NCBI RefSeq assembly: GCF_001659605.2
Contig: NC_035171.2
Location: 5,658,886 to 5,722,885 of the forward strand
Length of the DNA: 64,000 nucleotides
Direction: 5' to 3'
Source: Manihot esculenta
Lineage: Eukaryota; Streptophyta; Magnoliopsida; Malpighiales; Euphorbiaceae
The notes beneath the pieces were generated by a model. That model saw nothing but the letters and a program-made list of their open reading frames with translations. It searched no databases and had not been told where the DNA came from. The position numbers and the translations under genes were made by a program. Of the stretch, positions 23,520 to 35,726 are shown piece by piece; positions within the stretch are counted from its first letter, which is position 1, and every line of letters starts with the position of its first letter.

Positions 23520-25406
23520 TCAAAACAAATATGGATACTGCTGAAGCATCGACTCCCGCGTCTCCCAGGTGCACTCGTCTAGGTTATGGTGGTTCCATAG
23601 AACTTTCACCATCGGAATCTCTTTGTTCCTTAGCTGTCTGATCTGCGTGTCCAGAATCCGCACTGGCTGCTCTATATAGGTGAGATCTGTATGAATCTCC
23701 ACCTCAGGCTCACTCAGAACCTGATTCGGATCTGACACAAACTGCCGTAGCATAGAAACATGAAATACCGGGTGAATCCTCTCCATAGAAGCAGGCAAAT
23801 CTAGCTTATACGACACATTTCCGATCCTCTGCAAAATCTCAAAGGGTCCAATGTACCGTGGAGCTAATTTACCTTTCTTCCCAAACCGAACCACTCCTTT
23901 CATTGGAGACACTTTCAGCAATACCATAGTACCCTCCTGAAACTCTAACTGCTTTCTGCGAACGTCTGCATAACTTTTCTGTCTACTCTGCGCTGTCCTG
24001 ATTCTAGCTCTGATCACGGGCACTACTCGACTAGGAATCTCTACTACCTCTGGCCCTGCAAGAGCCTTCTCTCCTATCTCTTCCCAACAAACAGGGGATC
24101 TGCACTTCCTCCCATACAAAGCTTCATAAGGAGCCATCCCAATGCTAGCATGATGGCTGTTATTGTAGGCAAACTCCACCAAAGGTAGATGCTGCCTCCA
24201 AGAACCGCCAAAGTCTAACACACACAGTCGAAGCATATCCTCGATGGTCTGGATGGTCCTCTCTGACTGTCCATCAGTCTGTGGGTGGAAAGCAGTGCTA
24301 AACTCTAATCTCGTGCCCATCGCACTCTGCAGACTTCGCCAAAATCTAGAGGTAAACTGAGGTCCTCTATCTGACACTATCGACACTGGAACACCATGTA
24401 ATCTTACTATGTCATCCAGATAGACCTGTGCCAACTTATCCACAGAATAGTTACTCCGAACTGGAAGAAAATGAGCAGATTTCGTAAGTCTGTCCACAAT
24501 CACCCATATAGAGTCTATCCTGTTGGACGCTGTTGGTAAACCCACTACAAAATCCATGGCTATGTTCTCCCATTTCTACTCTGGAATCGGCAATGGGTTA
24601 AGCATTCCAGCTGGTTTCTGATGCTCTAGTTTCACCCTCTGGCAAACCTCACAGGCTGTCACAAACTGCGCCACTTCTTTCTTCATGGCTGGCCACCAAT
24701 AGATCCTTTTGAGATCCTGGTACATCTTGGTGGCTCCTGGGTGAATACTATACCTCGCATTATGAGCTTCCCTCATAATGTCTGCCTTCACACTGCCCCT
24801 ATCTGGTACACAAAGTCGACTCTCATAGCGAAGGATCCCTTTGCTGTCAAATCTAAATTCTGCACTGTTGCCTGACTGAACAGTCCTGGCAATTTTCATC
24901 AACTCAGGGTCCTCATGCTGTCTCTGAGCTATCTGCTCCAGAAACACAGGTGTCACTCTCATCTGTGCTATCAACGCACCTGTACCAGACAACTCTAACT
25001 GTAATCCATCATCGAAGAGCTTATAAAGCTCCATCACTATTGGTCTCCGCTCTGCTGCTATATGGGATAAACTGCCTAGTGACTTCCGGCTTAGGGCGTC
25101 TGCCACAACATTCGCCTTACCCGGATGATACTGAATCTTACAATCATAATCACTGAGCAATTCTACCCATCTCCTCTGCCTCAAATTCAGCTCTCGCTGA
25201 CTCAAGATGTACTGTAAACTCTTATGATCAGTGAAGATCTCGCATTTCACCCCGTAGAGGTAATGCCGCCACATCTTAAGTGCAAAGATAACTGCTGCCA
25301 TCTCTAGGTCATGGGTGGGGTAAGTCAACTCGTGCTTCTTCAACTGTCTTGAAGCATAAGCTATCACCCTCTCGCTCTGCATCAATACACAACCCAATCC
25401 CACTCG
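23520..25406 (-). pseudogene. 3' part of pol of element A (RNase H C-terminal part, integrase, chromodomain)
   Basis: Reads from the [10 protein letters not shown] block of RNase H, cut at 25406 by element C, through the RNase [10 protein letters not shown] and VADALSRK blocks, the HHCC finger and the integrase core ([23 protein letters not shown]) to a chromodomain ending at 23520. It is closely similar to element B throughout. A TAG at 24576-24578 replaces the Trp codon (TGG) that B has between the finger and the core, so the integrase cannot be read through. Confidence 0.9.
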
Positions 25407-25411
25407 AGATG

Positions 25412-27680
25412 TGTAACGACCCGGAAACCGGTACCCCTCAGTAACGGTCCGAACCATCACTGGCACTAGGATCCAGATCGGCTTAAGGCCGCCGGGACCC
25501 GTAGCAAGCCGACTATACTCTCTGTGTACCTGATAAATCCCAGACATGATACAAAGAGACTCAACAATCCTGTAAAACTCTGTAGGCTTAACTACTGCTA
25601 CTCAGATATGTCAATCTGAAATGGCCCTCCGGGCCTATACCAGGGACTACTATCTGCTGTGGGTCATGGGAATGAAACCCTGTTAATCTGTAACACATTC
25701 CACTGGTATCTCATCGAAGTCATACATTAAGCCTAACTCACACATTTCTCATCAAGAAACGTAAAACAGGATTCATGTACAGGGGATTAAGCAAACATCA
25801 CACAACAGCAAAAACACTAGGGAAAGCACAAGTCTATCCGTATATGACAGTACAGATCTATACATTACATGACCGTTACTCTTTTAATTACATCATGTCC
25901 ACTACACTATTACAGCATACATTCAAGCACAACTTTCCTCTGTCCTCTTGCTGACTTTGATTTCCCATAGCTATCTCAGGACCTGCAAAACTGGGGTTAA
26001 GGGAGTGGGATGAGCTCTAGAGCCCAGTGAGGAGGAACAATAAAACAATTTATTAATTACATGTTCTCATGAAATGCATCACATCACAATCATATCAGCT
26101 CAAAGATGAACTTGTCACCAGTAGCCCTCAACTACATGTTAGAATACCAACTGTGCCAAGGAGACGATGTCATCACCTGGTCTACACTTATCTCTCTGAT
26201 ATCATAACATGACTAACTGTGCCAAGGAGACGAGGTCTCACCTGGTCTACACTTAACTCTGATCTGACAGCCCAGCTGTCTCACTCATAGTACCAGGAGC
26301 GACCTGGACTATCCAGGGGCGACCTGGTATGGCTATCTCATGCCATAACTCTGTATCTGCTCTCTGTCAAGGGCTAAGGATCATCCAACATTCATCCACA
26401 GGAACAACAACATATGCAATGCATCATCTTCGTGAAGTCTAATGCACACAACCTAATATATAACATGGCAGTTTATGATGTATGGATCATGCTAGAATCA
26501 TGTCATTTCTTAAGATCAATATTCAGTTTAGTTCCACTCACCTGTAGCCACTGCTTGGCTAACTCTGGGCTACCTCTAACTCTGAAACAGCTACGACGAC
26601 TGCTAAACACCTCGGTTCCTCGGGTCCAATCCTACAATGGAGGACGCAAATGAGGCACCAAACATACTCTATACAATTGAGAAACAACTCCCCAAAACCC
26701 CTCTAGACTACCTCAAAATATGCATGCAAAACAAGCAAAGGAAGGCTGGACAGGGCACCTTCGGCGGCACCTTCGGCGGCCGAATGTCTCCTCCAGAGAC
26801 GAAAGTCAGGCATGTTCGGCGGCCTAACTTGGACTTTCGGCGGCCGAACCTGAGTTCATCCAGAACTCAGTTTCGTGCACAAGGACGCCTGCCAGTCCCT
26901 CCATCACCTGCTCAGCCCTCAATACCTGCAGTTAACCCCTCTAAAACATGCATAAACACTTTAACAAGCATAAAGGAGCATCAAACAACTTAAATGCCAA
27001 CAAAACAATACACATAACATGCTTACACCATTAAAACATCAAAACTATACCTACCACCTATATCAACAACTCTACCCTTAACCTCCTTACAAGCTGTTCA
27101 TAAACCATGAAAACAAGTTAAAAGCTTCCCTTACCTCTTGAAACCAGATGCTGGGACAACCTAAACACTGCACTATGGCCACCACGACTTCACCTTCACC
27201 ACACCTCCAACACTCTTCTTTTCTCTCAAAACCTTTCAAACCACTTAGACACAACCAACCCTCTGCATAAGCTAATCAAAGTTTGCAGATGAGTCATGGG
27301 AGACGTGGCCTAACCTCTGGCAATGATCTGGAGGCAACACCTGTCCAAATCACTGGCTGAGGAGTGCACAATAGCTGGCTGACCAGCTCAGCTTCGGCTG
27401 CCGAATCGCATGCAAAACCATGCAACATTCGGGGGCCGAACTTGAACTTCGGGGGCCGAACATTGGGCACTTTCGGCGGCCGAACTTACCTTCGGCGGCC
27501 GAACCTGGCCTTTGTCCCCAAAGCCTTTTCTTTTCAACACTCAATCCTATTCTATGCCAAACCTTACAAAGTCTTAAAAACATTTAGCAACTCTTTCTAA
27601 TACCTTACTAGAAGTCTCTGACATCCCCGAATTCCACCGGACGGTAGGAATTCCGATGTCTGAATTAGCCGGGTATTACA
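25412..27680 (-). repeat. 3' LTR of element C
   Basis: 2269 bp, ends TGTAACGACCCGG and GGGTATTACA. Palindrome clusters lie at 26755-26850 and 27390-27510 and hairpin-like repeats at about 26150-26330 (CCAAGGAGACGA and CCAGGAGCGACCTGG units). Confidence 0.92.
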
Positions 27681-30057
27681 TTCTTCCCCCCTTTAAAAAC
27701 ATTCGTCCTCGAATGTTTACACTACCAATAACATAGATGCAAATAAGCAAGTACGGAAAGCCTAACACCTTTTTCTACGAAGAGACACAGATACCCCTGG
27801 AGTAAAACTCCCGGGTTGGCTATACGTTCTGACTCTGCTAACCCTTAACTGCTTAATCTGTGTCCACACTCTACCTGGATTACTGATCACTCATGTCTGT
27901 ACATAGTCCACTTTGACTCTCTTTGCTACCTACTGACTTCCCTTTCTCTTTACCTTTTCTCCGTTCTATGCACACTACTCTGGTTACACTCACCTTTGCT
28001 TCTCTGTACTCACCCGATCAGAGGAGCAACAGCTCTCAGGAAAGGCTAGATGACGTGATTATAGCTTTCTCTATGGTGACACATCACGAGTCACACAGAC
28101 ATGCCGCAAAACCGAACTCAGATTACAGAACTTGGCCTCTATGCCGTGTTCTCTTATCTACACCACTTAGTAGATAAGGGGCATGCTTCTCTATTCTAGT
28201 CTACACTTTTGCTGCGCCACTCTAATCCTTGCCCGCCTTTCTTCTTCTTTTCTATCCTGACTTTTTCTCTTTTGATCCTTCGAACTACACTGGCCTATCT
28301 CTAGTTCTTTAGCTCTTTAGCTCGTCTCTCTAGGATAAACTGATAAGCGACTTTTAACTGAGGGCAGCTAACATCTCATCTGCCTTTCCCAGTAAATACT
28401 ATCTTGTATACGCAGAGTCGCTGAGCAGTGTTACCCCTTACCTCTGGTTTACTCATCTATTACACTGACTTTTCTCTCTTATTCGCAACATCTAGTTCCC
28501 ACCCACCTCTTAGATCTATCGTGGAGGCTAATCAGTTCCAACTAGCGGTCTCCACCGATCTGCGTGGGAACACCTATCCTTGGTAGTGACCTTGTGCAAC
28601 TGTTCACAGTTGTGACAAAATCTCAAGGTTTCATCCTTCGGTTCTCACAATGATACTGGAACATTCCAGGGTGTATGGTACTAAGTCGGATAGAATCCTT
28701 TGCTACCAAGTGCACACTGCTTTACGATCTCTCTCACTCCTGCCATTATGTTTCTTTCTAACTCTTACAATCAATTCTTACATGCTACAGGTACCATTTC
28801 ACAGGAAGAGATGAAGATAAGTCTAGGCTTCATCCTCACTTGACTTCCCGACTCTATTGGTAATCCTGCTAACGTGGCTGGAATATATCACTCTCTTTCT
28901 CTTTTTCTGTCTATGAGTACTGAGGCTGGTTCCCTGACCTGACTGTTATGCGTTCACACAAGAGGAAGAAAACCCCTGACTACCTTCCCAATGAAGTCAC
29001 GAGCCTGTAGGGCTGATATCACACCTCTGGGAATACTATACTGTCCCCTCCTAAGGACTGCCTCTGATCCATCTTACCTTCTATACTTTCTTTCCTTGTC
29101 TCTACAGCCACAGGTAATACTATGAGTAGCTAGCCAATCCGCCCTAGAATGACATCACACAGTCAACTCTAGAACCATAAGGTCAGCTGGATCGCATCTA
29201 CTCATAACGAACTATGAACTGCACTGACTGACTGACTCTACCACAAATGGATCACACTCGGGTCTACCAACCCAAAGAGAGCACTCTAAGCCCAGAAGTT
29301 ATCAAACCCCCCTCTATCAACGGCTCTCAAAACAATAGGGAAAGAAACATCAGGTTCCACGATAACCTACACATCTGAACACCCTCAAGTGCACGTATCT
29401 GACGTCACCGTGTTCGATGTGTTAGCCTCCTACTGAGTCAGGATAAAGATCCAAGCTAAAGCTCTTTCCTTGGGAACCGACCAAAGAAAAGGAGAACTCT
29501 CTCCTCCTGCCTCAACCACTGTCCTGTGACATGGCTAGAGCTACAGGCTGAGTTACACTACTAGCAGTCATCTGCTGGGACTGTGCCAATCAGGGCCGCA
29601 GTAGGATACTCACATAAAATGAGTCCTTCCTGCTCGCATCTATGCATGCCGTAGTCCCATATCAACAGACTACTTTTGTGTACACTCCACGCCTCACGTA
29701 TCCAGAACTATCTGAACTAAAGCTCAATCGCCATCTAATCCCAGACTAACTGAAATCTCTATCTGACCTTTCTTACTTTACGTTATTCTACTCTGTTCTT
29801 TCTCTACTTGGGTCTACCTCATTTACTCTTCTTTTTGCTTACTTTTCTCTTACTTACTTTTCTTCTTGTTTCTTACTCTTCTAGGTCTTACTCTTTCTTG
29901 CTTATTCATACACGTAAGGTCTCTACTCAGAGATGAGAGATCACTCTTTCTAGCTGGATTGATAAAATCCACGGCTATAGCTATCAAGCTCTTTCCTGGC
30001 TTACTAACCTTGAACTCTTTATCTCTGACCATCTAACTCTATTACACTTTCCTATTT
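27681..30057 (-). pseudogene. Decayed pol region of element C
   Basis: The polypurine tract is at 27681-27694. Further right only scattered similarity to the pol of A and B remains: an RT-like stretch near 28550-28700 (the block around the GTGACCTTG segment that in B encodes LNKVTAKN) and protease-like pieces near 28980-29440. These are full of frame changes and base substitutions. From 27720 to 28500 and from 29600 to 30050 I see no clear coding similarity. The decay is far greater than the LTR divergence. Confidence 0.6.
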
Positions 30058-31473
30058 TCACATCAACTGATCTTCTACTAGTGTCCAGAAAACCATACAC
30101 ACAACAGAACACTCAAAAGTGAGCTTACCTGGCACCACTATGTTCGGTGTGTCAGTCTCTGGCTGAACCTGGGTGAAAATCCAAGCCGGAACTAACGGAC
30201 TTCCACTTAAGGAACCTCCTGAAGAAGGGACTACTCCCCTTTCGCTATCTCTGGTTGGAGCTTCTGGTGGAATGATATGGTCTGAGGATGTCTGTGGGAA
30301 TTGTGCTGACACGATTCTAGTGGGACACTCTCGTGCCATGTGCCCCTCCTGTCCGCACCTGAAACATGCTGTTGTCCCAGCCCGACAGACTCCTTTGTGC
30401 CTTCTACCACACGTCGCACATCTAGAACTATCCCAACCAGAACTAGAACCCTCGCAAAAACCCATGCCAAACTTTACCCTAGTCCAGAACTCTCTTTTCT
30501 TTGACCCTTTCAGGCCTCTCACTTTCTTTTTATTCTTTGCAGCAGCCTCACCCAAAGGGAAACGATCACTGTTCTCTGGGTCCGTTTCTACACTCATATT
30601 TTCTGTCTGCCCTGGCTGCTCACATTCACTCTCTTTACACTCCCTTGACCTATTTGGACAAGCCCATCCTGCAAACTCTGTAGCAAACTGCTCCCAGGAT
30701 AAGCTTTCTACCCTCGGGTCCACATACTGGGTGAACCATTTCCTTGCCTTCTCACATTTCACTGTGACCCCTGCCATCTGAATGGCTCTACTCTCACTGA
30801 CGCCTAACTCATCTGTTATCATCTTGACCATTCTAAGATACTCCAAAGGGTCATCACCAGTCTCAAATTTGGGAACATCCAACCTCAAATAAGCTGTCAT
30901 CTGCACCATACTGTCCCCAGGTGAACTCGGCTTGGGTGTTTGGACAATTGGGGCTACTGGTTCTACTGGTGGTGGAGGAGGTGTAACATGCCCCGGGTTA
31001 GGGGTTACTGACCCTGGGTAACCAAAGACGGGTGGGAACATGGGATACTGTAGATATAACGGGTAAAAGGAAGGATAGGGCATAAAGGTGGGATATGGGT
31101 TATACCTAGGAAACTCTGATGTACCTCTCATCGGGTACTCTGCCCCCCACTGGTAGGGTGGATACTGAGGTGGAACAAACCTCGAGGCCTGAGTGCCTCC
31201 TTGGGACTCACCCATATCTCCTCCCAACCTACTCCTGCCAAAGCTACCATCTCTACTCTGCTCATCCTCCTCTATTCCTCTCATACACCCTGACATACCA
31301 CTCTGAACGACTCCCCTTCTACTCTCATCAACAGACCTTCTAGGGTCCCTTGATGTACCTTCTCTGCTTATACTATCTGATGTTGCCCTTTGCAGAACGG
31401 GGAGATGAGCATCCATGTCCTCATCCTCCGGCGGAGCTCCTGTCAATCTAACAGATCGACGAGTTCCTCTCAT
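30058..31473 (-). CDS. Shortened Gag of non-autonomous element C
   Basis: A 472-codon open frame starting MRGTRRSVRLTG. It has the Pro/Tyr-rich N-terminal part, the first half of the capsid domain (GDDPLEYLRMVKMITDELG block) and a CCHC knuckle CFRCGQEGHMARECP. Compared with B, about 80 residues are missing between MSVE and the basic stretch before the knuckle, which removes the second half of the capsid domain. After the knuckle the frame runs into decayed protease sequence and ends. Whether this Gag is made or can assemble is unknown. That the frame stays open while pol has decayed may reflect selection or only youth of the deletion. Confidence 0.7.
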   Translation of the reverse strand: MRGTRRSVRLTGAPPEDEDMDAHLPVLQRATSDSISREGTSRDPRRSVDESRRGVVQSGMSGCMRGIEEDEQSRDGSFGRSRLGGDMGESQGGTQASRFVPPQYPPYQWGAEYPMRGTSEFPRYNPYPTFMPYPSFYPLYLQYPMFPPVFGYPGSVTPNPGHVTPPPPPVEPVAPIVQTPKPSSPGDSMVQMTAYLRLDVPKFETGDDPLEYLRMVKMITDELGVSESRAIQMAGVTVKCEKARKWFTQYVDPRVESLSWEQFATEFAGWACPNRSRECKESECEQPGQTENMSVETDPENSDRFPLGEAAAKNKKKVRGLKGSKKREFWTRVKFGMGFCEGSSSGWDSSRCATCGRRHKGVCRAGTTACFRCGQEGHMARECPTRIVSAQFPQTSSDHIIPPEAPTRDSERGVVPSSGGSLSGSPLVPAWIFTQVQPETDTPNIVVPGKLTFECSVVCMVFWTLVEDQLM

Positions 31474-31723
31474 CCTGCCTCTGAAAAGCACAACATCACA
31501 CAAACATATCAGTAAATGATCCATGTGAGAATACATGAATCCACAACACATATAAAGAACATACATGCAACTCATCATGGCATTTCACATCAGCATGCAA
31601 GACAGGACTCCACATCCTATCCTAGTGGACATGAGTTTAACTTATTGTGCTTTCCTTCCTATACAAAACAACACCTCTTTCCGATGTGGGATATCTCAAC
31701 ACACCGTACTCTTGAGGCCCTAT

Positions 31724-31735
31724 GCTCTGATACCA
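31724..31735 (-). other. Primer-binding site of element C
   Basis: Sense TGGTATCAGAGC, just inside the 5' LTR, complementary to initiator Met tRNA. Confidence 0.85.
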
Positions 31736-31738
31736 ATC

Positions 31739-34007
31739 TGTAACGACCCGGAAACCGGTACCCCTCAGTAACGGTCCGAACCATCACTGGCACTAGGATC
31801 CAGATCGGCTTAAGGCCGCCGGGACCCGTAGCAAGCCGACTATACTCTCTGTGTACCTGATAAATCCCAGACATGATACAAAGAGACTCAACAATCCTGT
31901 AAAACTCTGTAGGCTTAACTACTGCTACTCAGATATGTCAATCTGAAATGGCCCTCCGGGCCTATACCAGGGACTACTATCTGCTGTGGGTCATGGGAAT
32001 GAAACCCTGTTAATCTGTAACACATTCCACTGGTATCTCATCGAAGTCATACATTAAGCCTAACTCACACATTTCTCATCAAGAAACGTAAAACAGGATT
32101 CATGTACAGGGGATTAAGCAAACATCACACAACAGCAAAAACACTAGGGAAAGCACAAGTCTATCCGTATATGACAGTACAGATCTATACATTACATGAC
32201 CGTTACTCTTTTAATTACATCATGTCCACTACACTATTACAGCATACATTCAAGCACAACTTTCCTCTGTCCTCTTGCTGACTTTGATTTCCCATAGCTA
32301 TCTCAGGACCTGCAAAACTGGGGTTAAGGGAGTGGGATGAGCTCTAGAGCCCAGTGAGGAGGAACAATAAAACAATTTATTAATTACATGTTCTCATGAA
32401 ATGCATCACATCACAATCATATCAGCTCAAAGATGAACTTGTCACCAGTAGCCCTCAACTACATGTTAGAATACCAACTGTGCCAAGGAGACGATGTCAT
32501 CACCTGGTCTACACTTATCTCTCTGATATCATAACATGACTAACTGTGCCAAGGAGACGAGGTCTCACCTGGTCTACACTTAACTCTGATCTGACAGCCC
32601 AGCTGTCTCACTCATAGTACCAGGAGCGACCTGGACTATCCAGGGGCGACCTGGTATGGCTATCTCATGCCATAACTCTGTATCTGCTCTCTGTCAAGGG
32701 CTAAGGATCATCCAACATTCATCCACAGGAACAACAACATATGCAATGCATCATCTTCGTGAAGTCTAATGCACACAACCTAATATATAACATGGCAGTT
32801 TATGATGTATGGATCATGCTAGAATCATGTCATTTCTTAAGATCAATATTCAGTTTAGTTCCACTCACCTGTAGCCACTGCTTGGCTAACTCTGGGCTAC
32901 CTCTAACTCTGAAACAGCTACGACGACTGCTAAACACCTCGGTTCCTCGGGTCCAATCCTACAATGGAGGACGCAAATGAGGCACCAAACATACTCTATA
33001 CAACTGAGAAACAACTCCCCAAAACCCCTCTAGACTACCTCAAAATATGCATGCAAAACAAGCAAAGGAAGGCTGGACAGGGCACCTTCGGCGGCACCTT
33101 CGGCGGCCGAATGTCTCCTCCAGAGACGAAAGTCAGGCATGTTCGGCGGCCTAACTTGGACTTTCGGCGGCCGAACCTGAGTTCATCCAGAACTCAGTTT
33201 CGTGCACAAGGACGCCTGCCAGTCCCTCCATCACCTGCTCAGCCCTCAATACCTGCAGTTAACCCCTCTAAAACATGCATAAACACTTTAACAAGCATAA
33301 AGGAGCATCAAACAACTTAAACGCCAACAAAACAATACACATAACATGCTTACACCATTAAAACATCAAAACTATACCTACCACCTATATCAACAACTCT
33401 ACCCTTAACCTCCTTACAAGCTGTTCATAAACCATGAAAACAAGTTAAAAGCTTCCCTTACCTCTTGAAACCAGATGCTGGGACAACCTAAACACTGCAC
33501 TATGGCCACCACGACTTCACCTTCACCACACCTCCAACACTCTTCTTTTCTCTCAAAACCTTTCAAACCACTTAGACACAACCAACCCTCTGCATAAGCT
33601 AATCAAAGTTTGCAGATGAGTCATGGGAGACGTGGCCTAACCTCTGGCAATGATCTGGAGGCAACACCTGTCCAAATCACTGGCTGAGGAGTGCACAATA
33701 GCTGGCTGACCAGCTCAGCTTCGGCTGCCGAATCGCATGCAAAACCATGCAACATTCGGGGGCCGAACTTAAACTTCGGGGGCCGAACATTGGGCACTTT
33801 CGGCGGCCGAACTTACCTTCGGCGGCCGAACCTGGCCTTTGTCCCCAAAGCCTTTTCTTTTCAACACTCAATCCTATTCTATGCCAAACCTTACAAAGTC
33901 TTAAAAACATTTAGCAACTCTTTCTAATACCTTACTAGAAGTCTCTGACATCCCCGAATTCCACCGGACGGTAGGAATTCCGATGTCTGAATTAGCCGGG
34001 TATTACA
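31739..34007 (-). repeat. 5' LTR of element C
   Basis: 2269 bp. Differs from the 3' LTR at three places seen by eye (near 33003, 33321 and 33770). Hairpin-like repeats lie at about 32478-32660. Confidence 0.92.
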
Positions 34008-34012
34008 AGATG

Positions 34013-35078
34013 CATCACAGAATACTGTGAAATCCTCATTACTGACAGGCAGAGCTAGCACTGGTGCTGTTGTCAATCTCTTTTTGAGCTCTTCAAAGCT
34101 CTCTTCACATTGGTCTGACCAGACAAACTTCTGGTTCTTCTGAGTCAATTTGGTCATCGGAGCTGCTATCTTTGAGAAGTTCTGAACGAATCTTCTGTAG
34201 TAACCTGCCAGTCCCAGAAAACTTTTAATCTCAGTCACTGTCGTGGGTCTGGGCCAGTTAGCTACAGCTTCTATCTTCTTGGGGTCTACCTCAATACCCT
34301 CTGCTGATACTACATGTCCCAAGAAGGAAATGCTCCTCAACCAAAACTCACACTTCGAGAACTTGGCATATAACCCATGCTCTCTCAGTGTCTGCAAAAC
34401 TATCCTCAGATGCTGGGCATGCTCCTCTGCATCTCTGGAATACACTAAAATATCATCGATGAAAACAATGACAAAGTGATCCAGAAACTCACTGAAAACT
34501 CTGTTCATGAGATCCATGAATGCTGCAGGGGCGTTAGTTAACCCGAACGGCATCACTAAGAACTCATAATGCCCATATCTGGTCCTGAAAGCTGTCGTAG
34601 GCACATCTGCCTCTCTCACTCTCAACTGATGATACCCGGATCTCAGATCTATTTTCGAAAAACAACCTGCTCCAGCTAGCTGGTCAAATAGATCATCAAT
34701 CCTAGGTAGCGGATATCTATTCTTGATAGTGACCTTGTTCAACTGTCTGTAGTCGATACAAAGTCTGAGGGATCCATCCTTCTTTCTGACAAAGAGCACT
34801 GGAGCACCCCAAGGTGAGGTACTAGGGCGGATGAAACCCTTATCTACCAAGTCCTGCAACTGTTCTTTCAACTCTTTTAACTCTGCTGGTGCCATCCTGT
34901 AGGGAGGAATAGAGATAGGTCTGGTACCTGGCAACAATTCAATTTCAAACCCTATCTCCCTATCAGGTGGGAGTCCTGGTAACTCGTCTGGGAACACATC
35001 GAGAAACTCTCGGACTACTGGGACTGTGGCTGGTTCCCTCACCTGACTGTCTAGCTCTCTCACATGAGCTAGAAACCC
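34013..35078 (-). pseudogene. 5' part of pol of element A (RT and start of RNase H)
   Basis: Contains the RT domain with [12 protein letters not shown], the [10 protein letters not shown] active-site block and the [11 protein letters not shown] block, and stops at the CDAS motif of RNase H where element C entered (34012). It is separated from protease by a TAG at 35079-35081, where B has a Gln codon (CAG). Otherwise it closely follows element B. Confidence 0.9.
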
Positions 35079-35726
35079 CTAACAACCCCTCCTAAGCAAA
35101 CGACGAGCCTGAAGGGCTGAAATCATACCTCTGGGTGTACCTCTCCTGTCTCCTCTGAAGACACACTCTGACCCATCCTGATCTCTGAGACTCACTATCT
35201 TTTCTCTACAGTCCACAGTAGCACTATATGTAGATAACCAATCCATCCCTAGAATGACATCAAAATCCGTCAAATCTAGAACCACAAGGTCAGCTGGAAG
35301 GTATCTACCCTCTATAAACACTGGACTGAAACGACAGACTGACACTGCCACTGATGGGTCACATTTAGGTCCACTGACCCAGAGAGGATACTCTAACTCA
35401 GAACTGATCAAACCCAATCTCTCTATGGCTCTCGAAGCAATAAAGGAATGAGAAGCACCGGGGTCCATCAAAGCATACACATCTGAACACCCAATGATGA
35501 GATTACCTGACACCACTGTGTTCGACATGTTAGCCTCCTCCTGTGTCACTGTGAAAATCCGTGCTGGGGCTACCGGATTTCCACCTCGGGAACCTGCTGC
35601 TGAAGTAGAGGCTGCCCCTCTCCCTCTACCTCTGCCACTACTCTGAGGCATGACTGGAGCTGCTGGCCGTACAACTGGCTGTACCACACTGCCTGAACTC
35701 ATCTGCTGGGATGGTGCAAAAGTCAC
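35079..35726 (-). pseudogene. Protease segment of element A
   Basis: 215 codons between two TAG codons. It holds the aspartic protease block [10 protein letters not shown] and the [11 protein letters not shown] block, as in B. It is cut off from Gag by TAG at 35727-35729, just after the zinc knuckle. Confidence 0.85.

Larger units (their letters stand above)
25412..34007 (-). mobile_element. Element C: recent non-autonomous Tekay-type retrotransposon, TSD AGATG
   Basis: LTRs of exactly 2269 bp at 25412-27680 and 31739-34007 surround a 4.06-kb interior. AGATG duplications lie at 25407-25411 and 34008-34012 in the RNase H region of A. I see three substitutions between the LTRs. The interior has an initiator-Met primer site, a polypurine tract and a gag frame, but protease and RT are only debris, and RNase H, integrase and chromodomain are not recognisable. 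The element must have moved with proteins from a relative. Confidence 0.93.
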
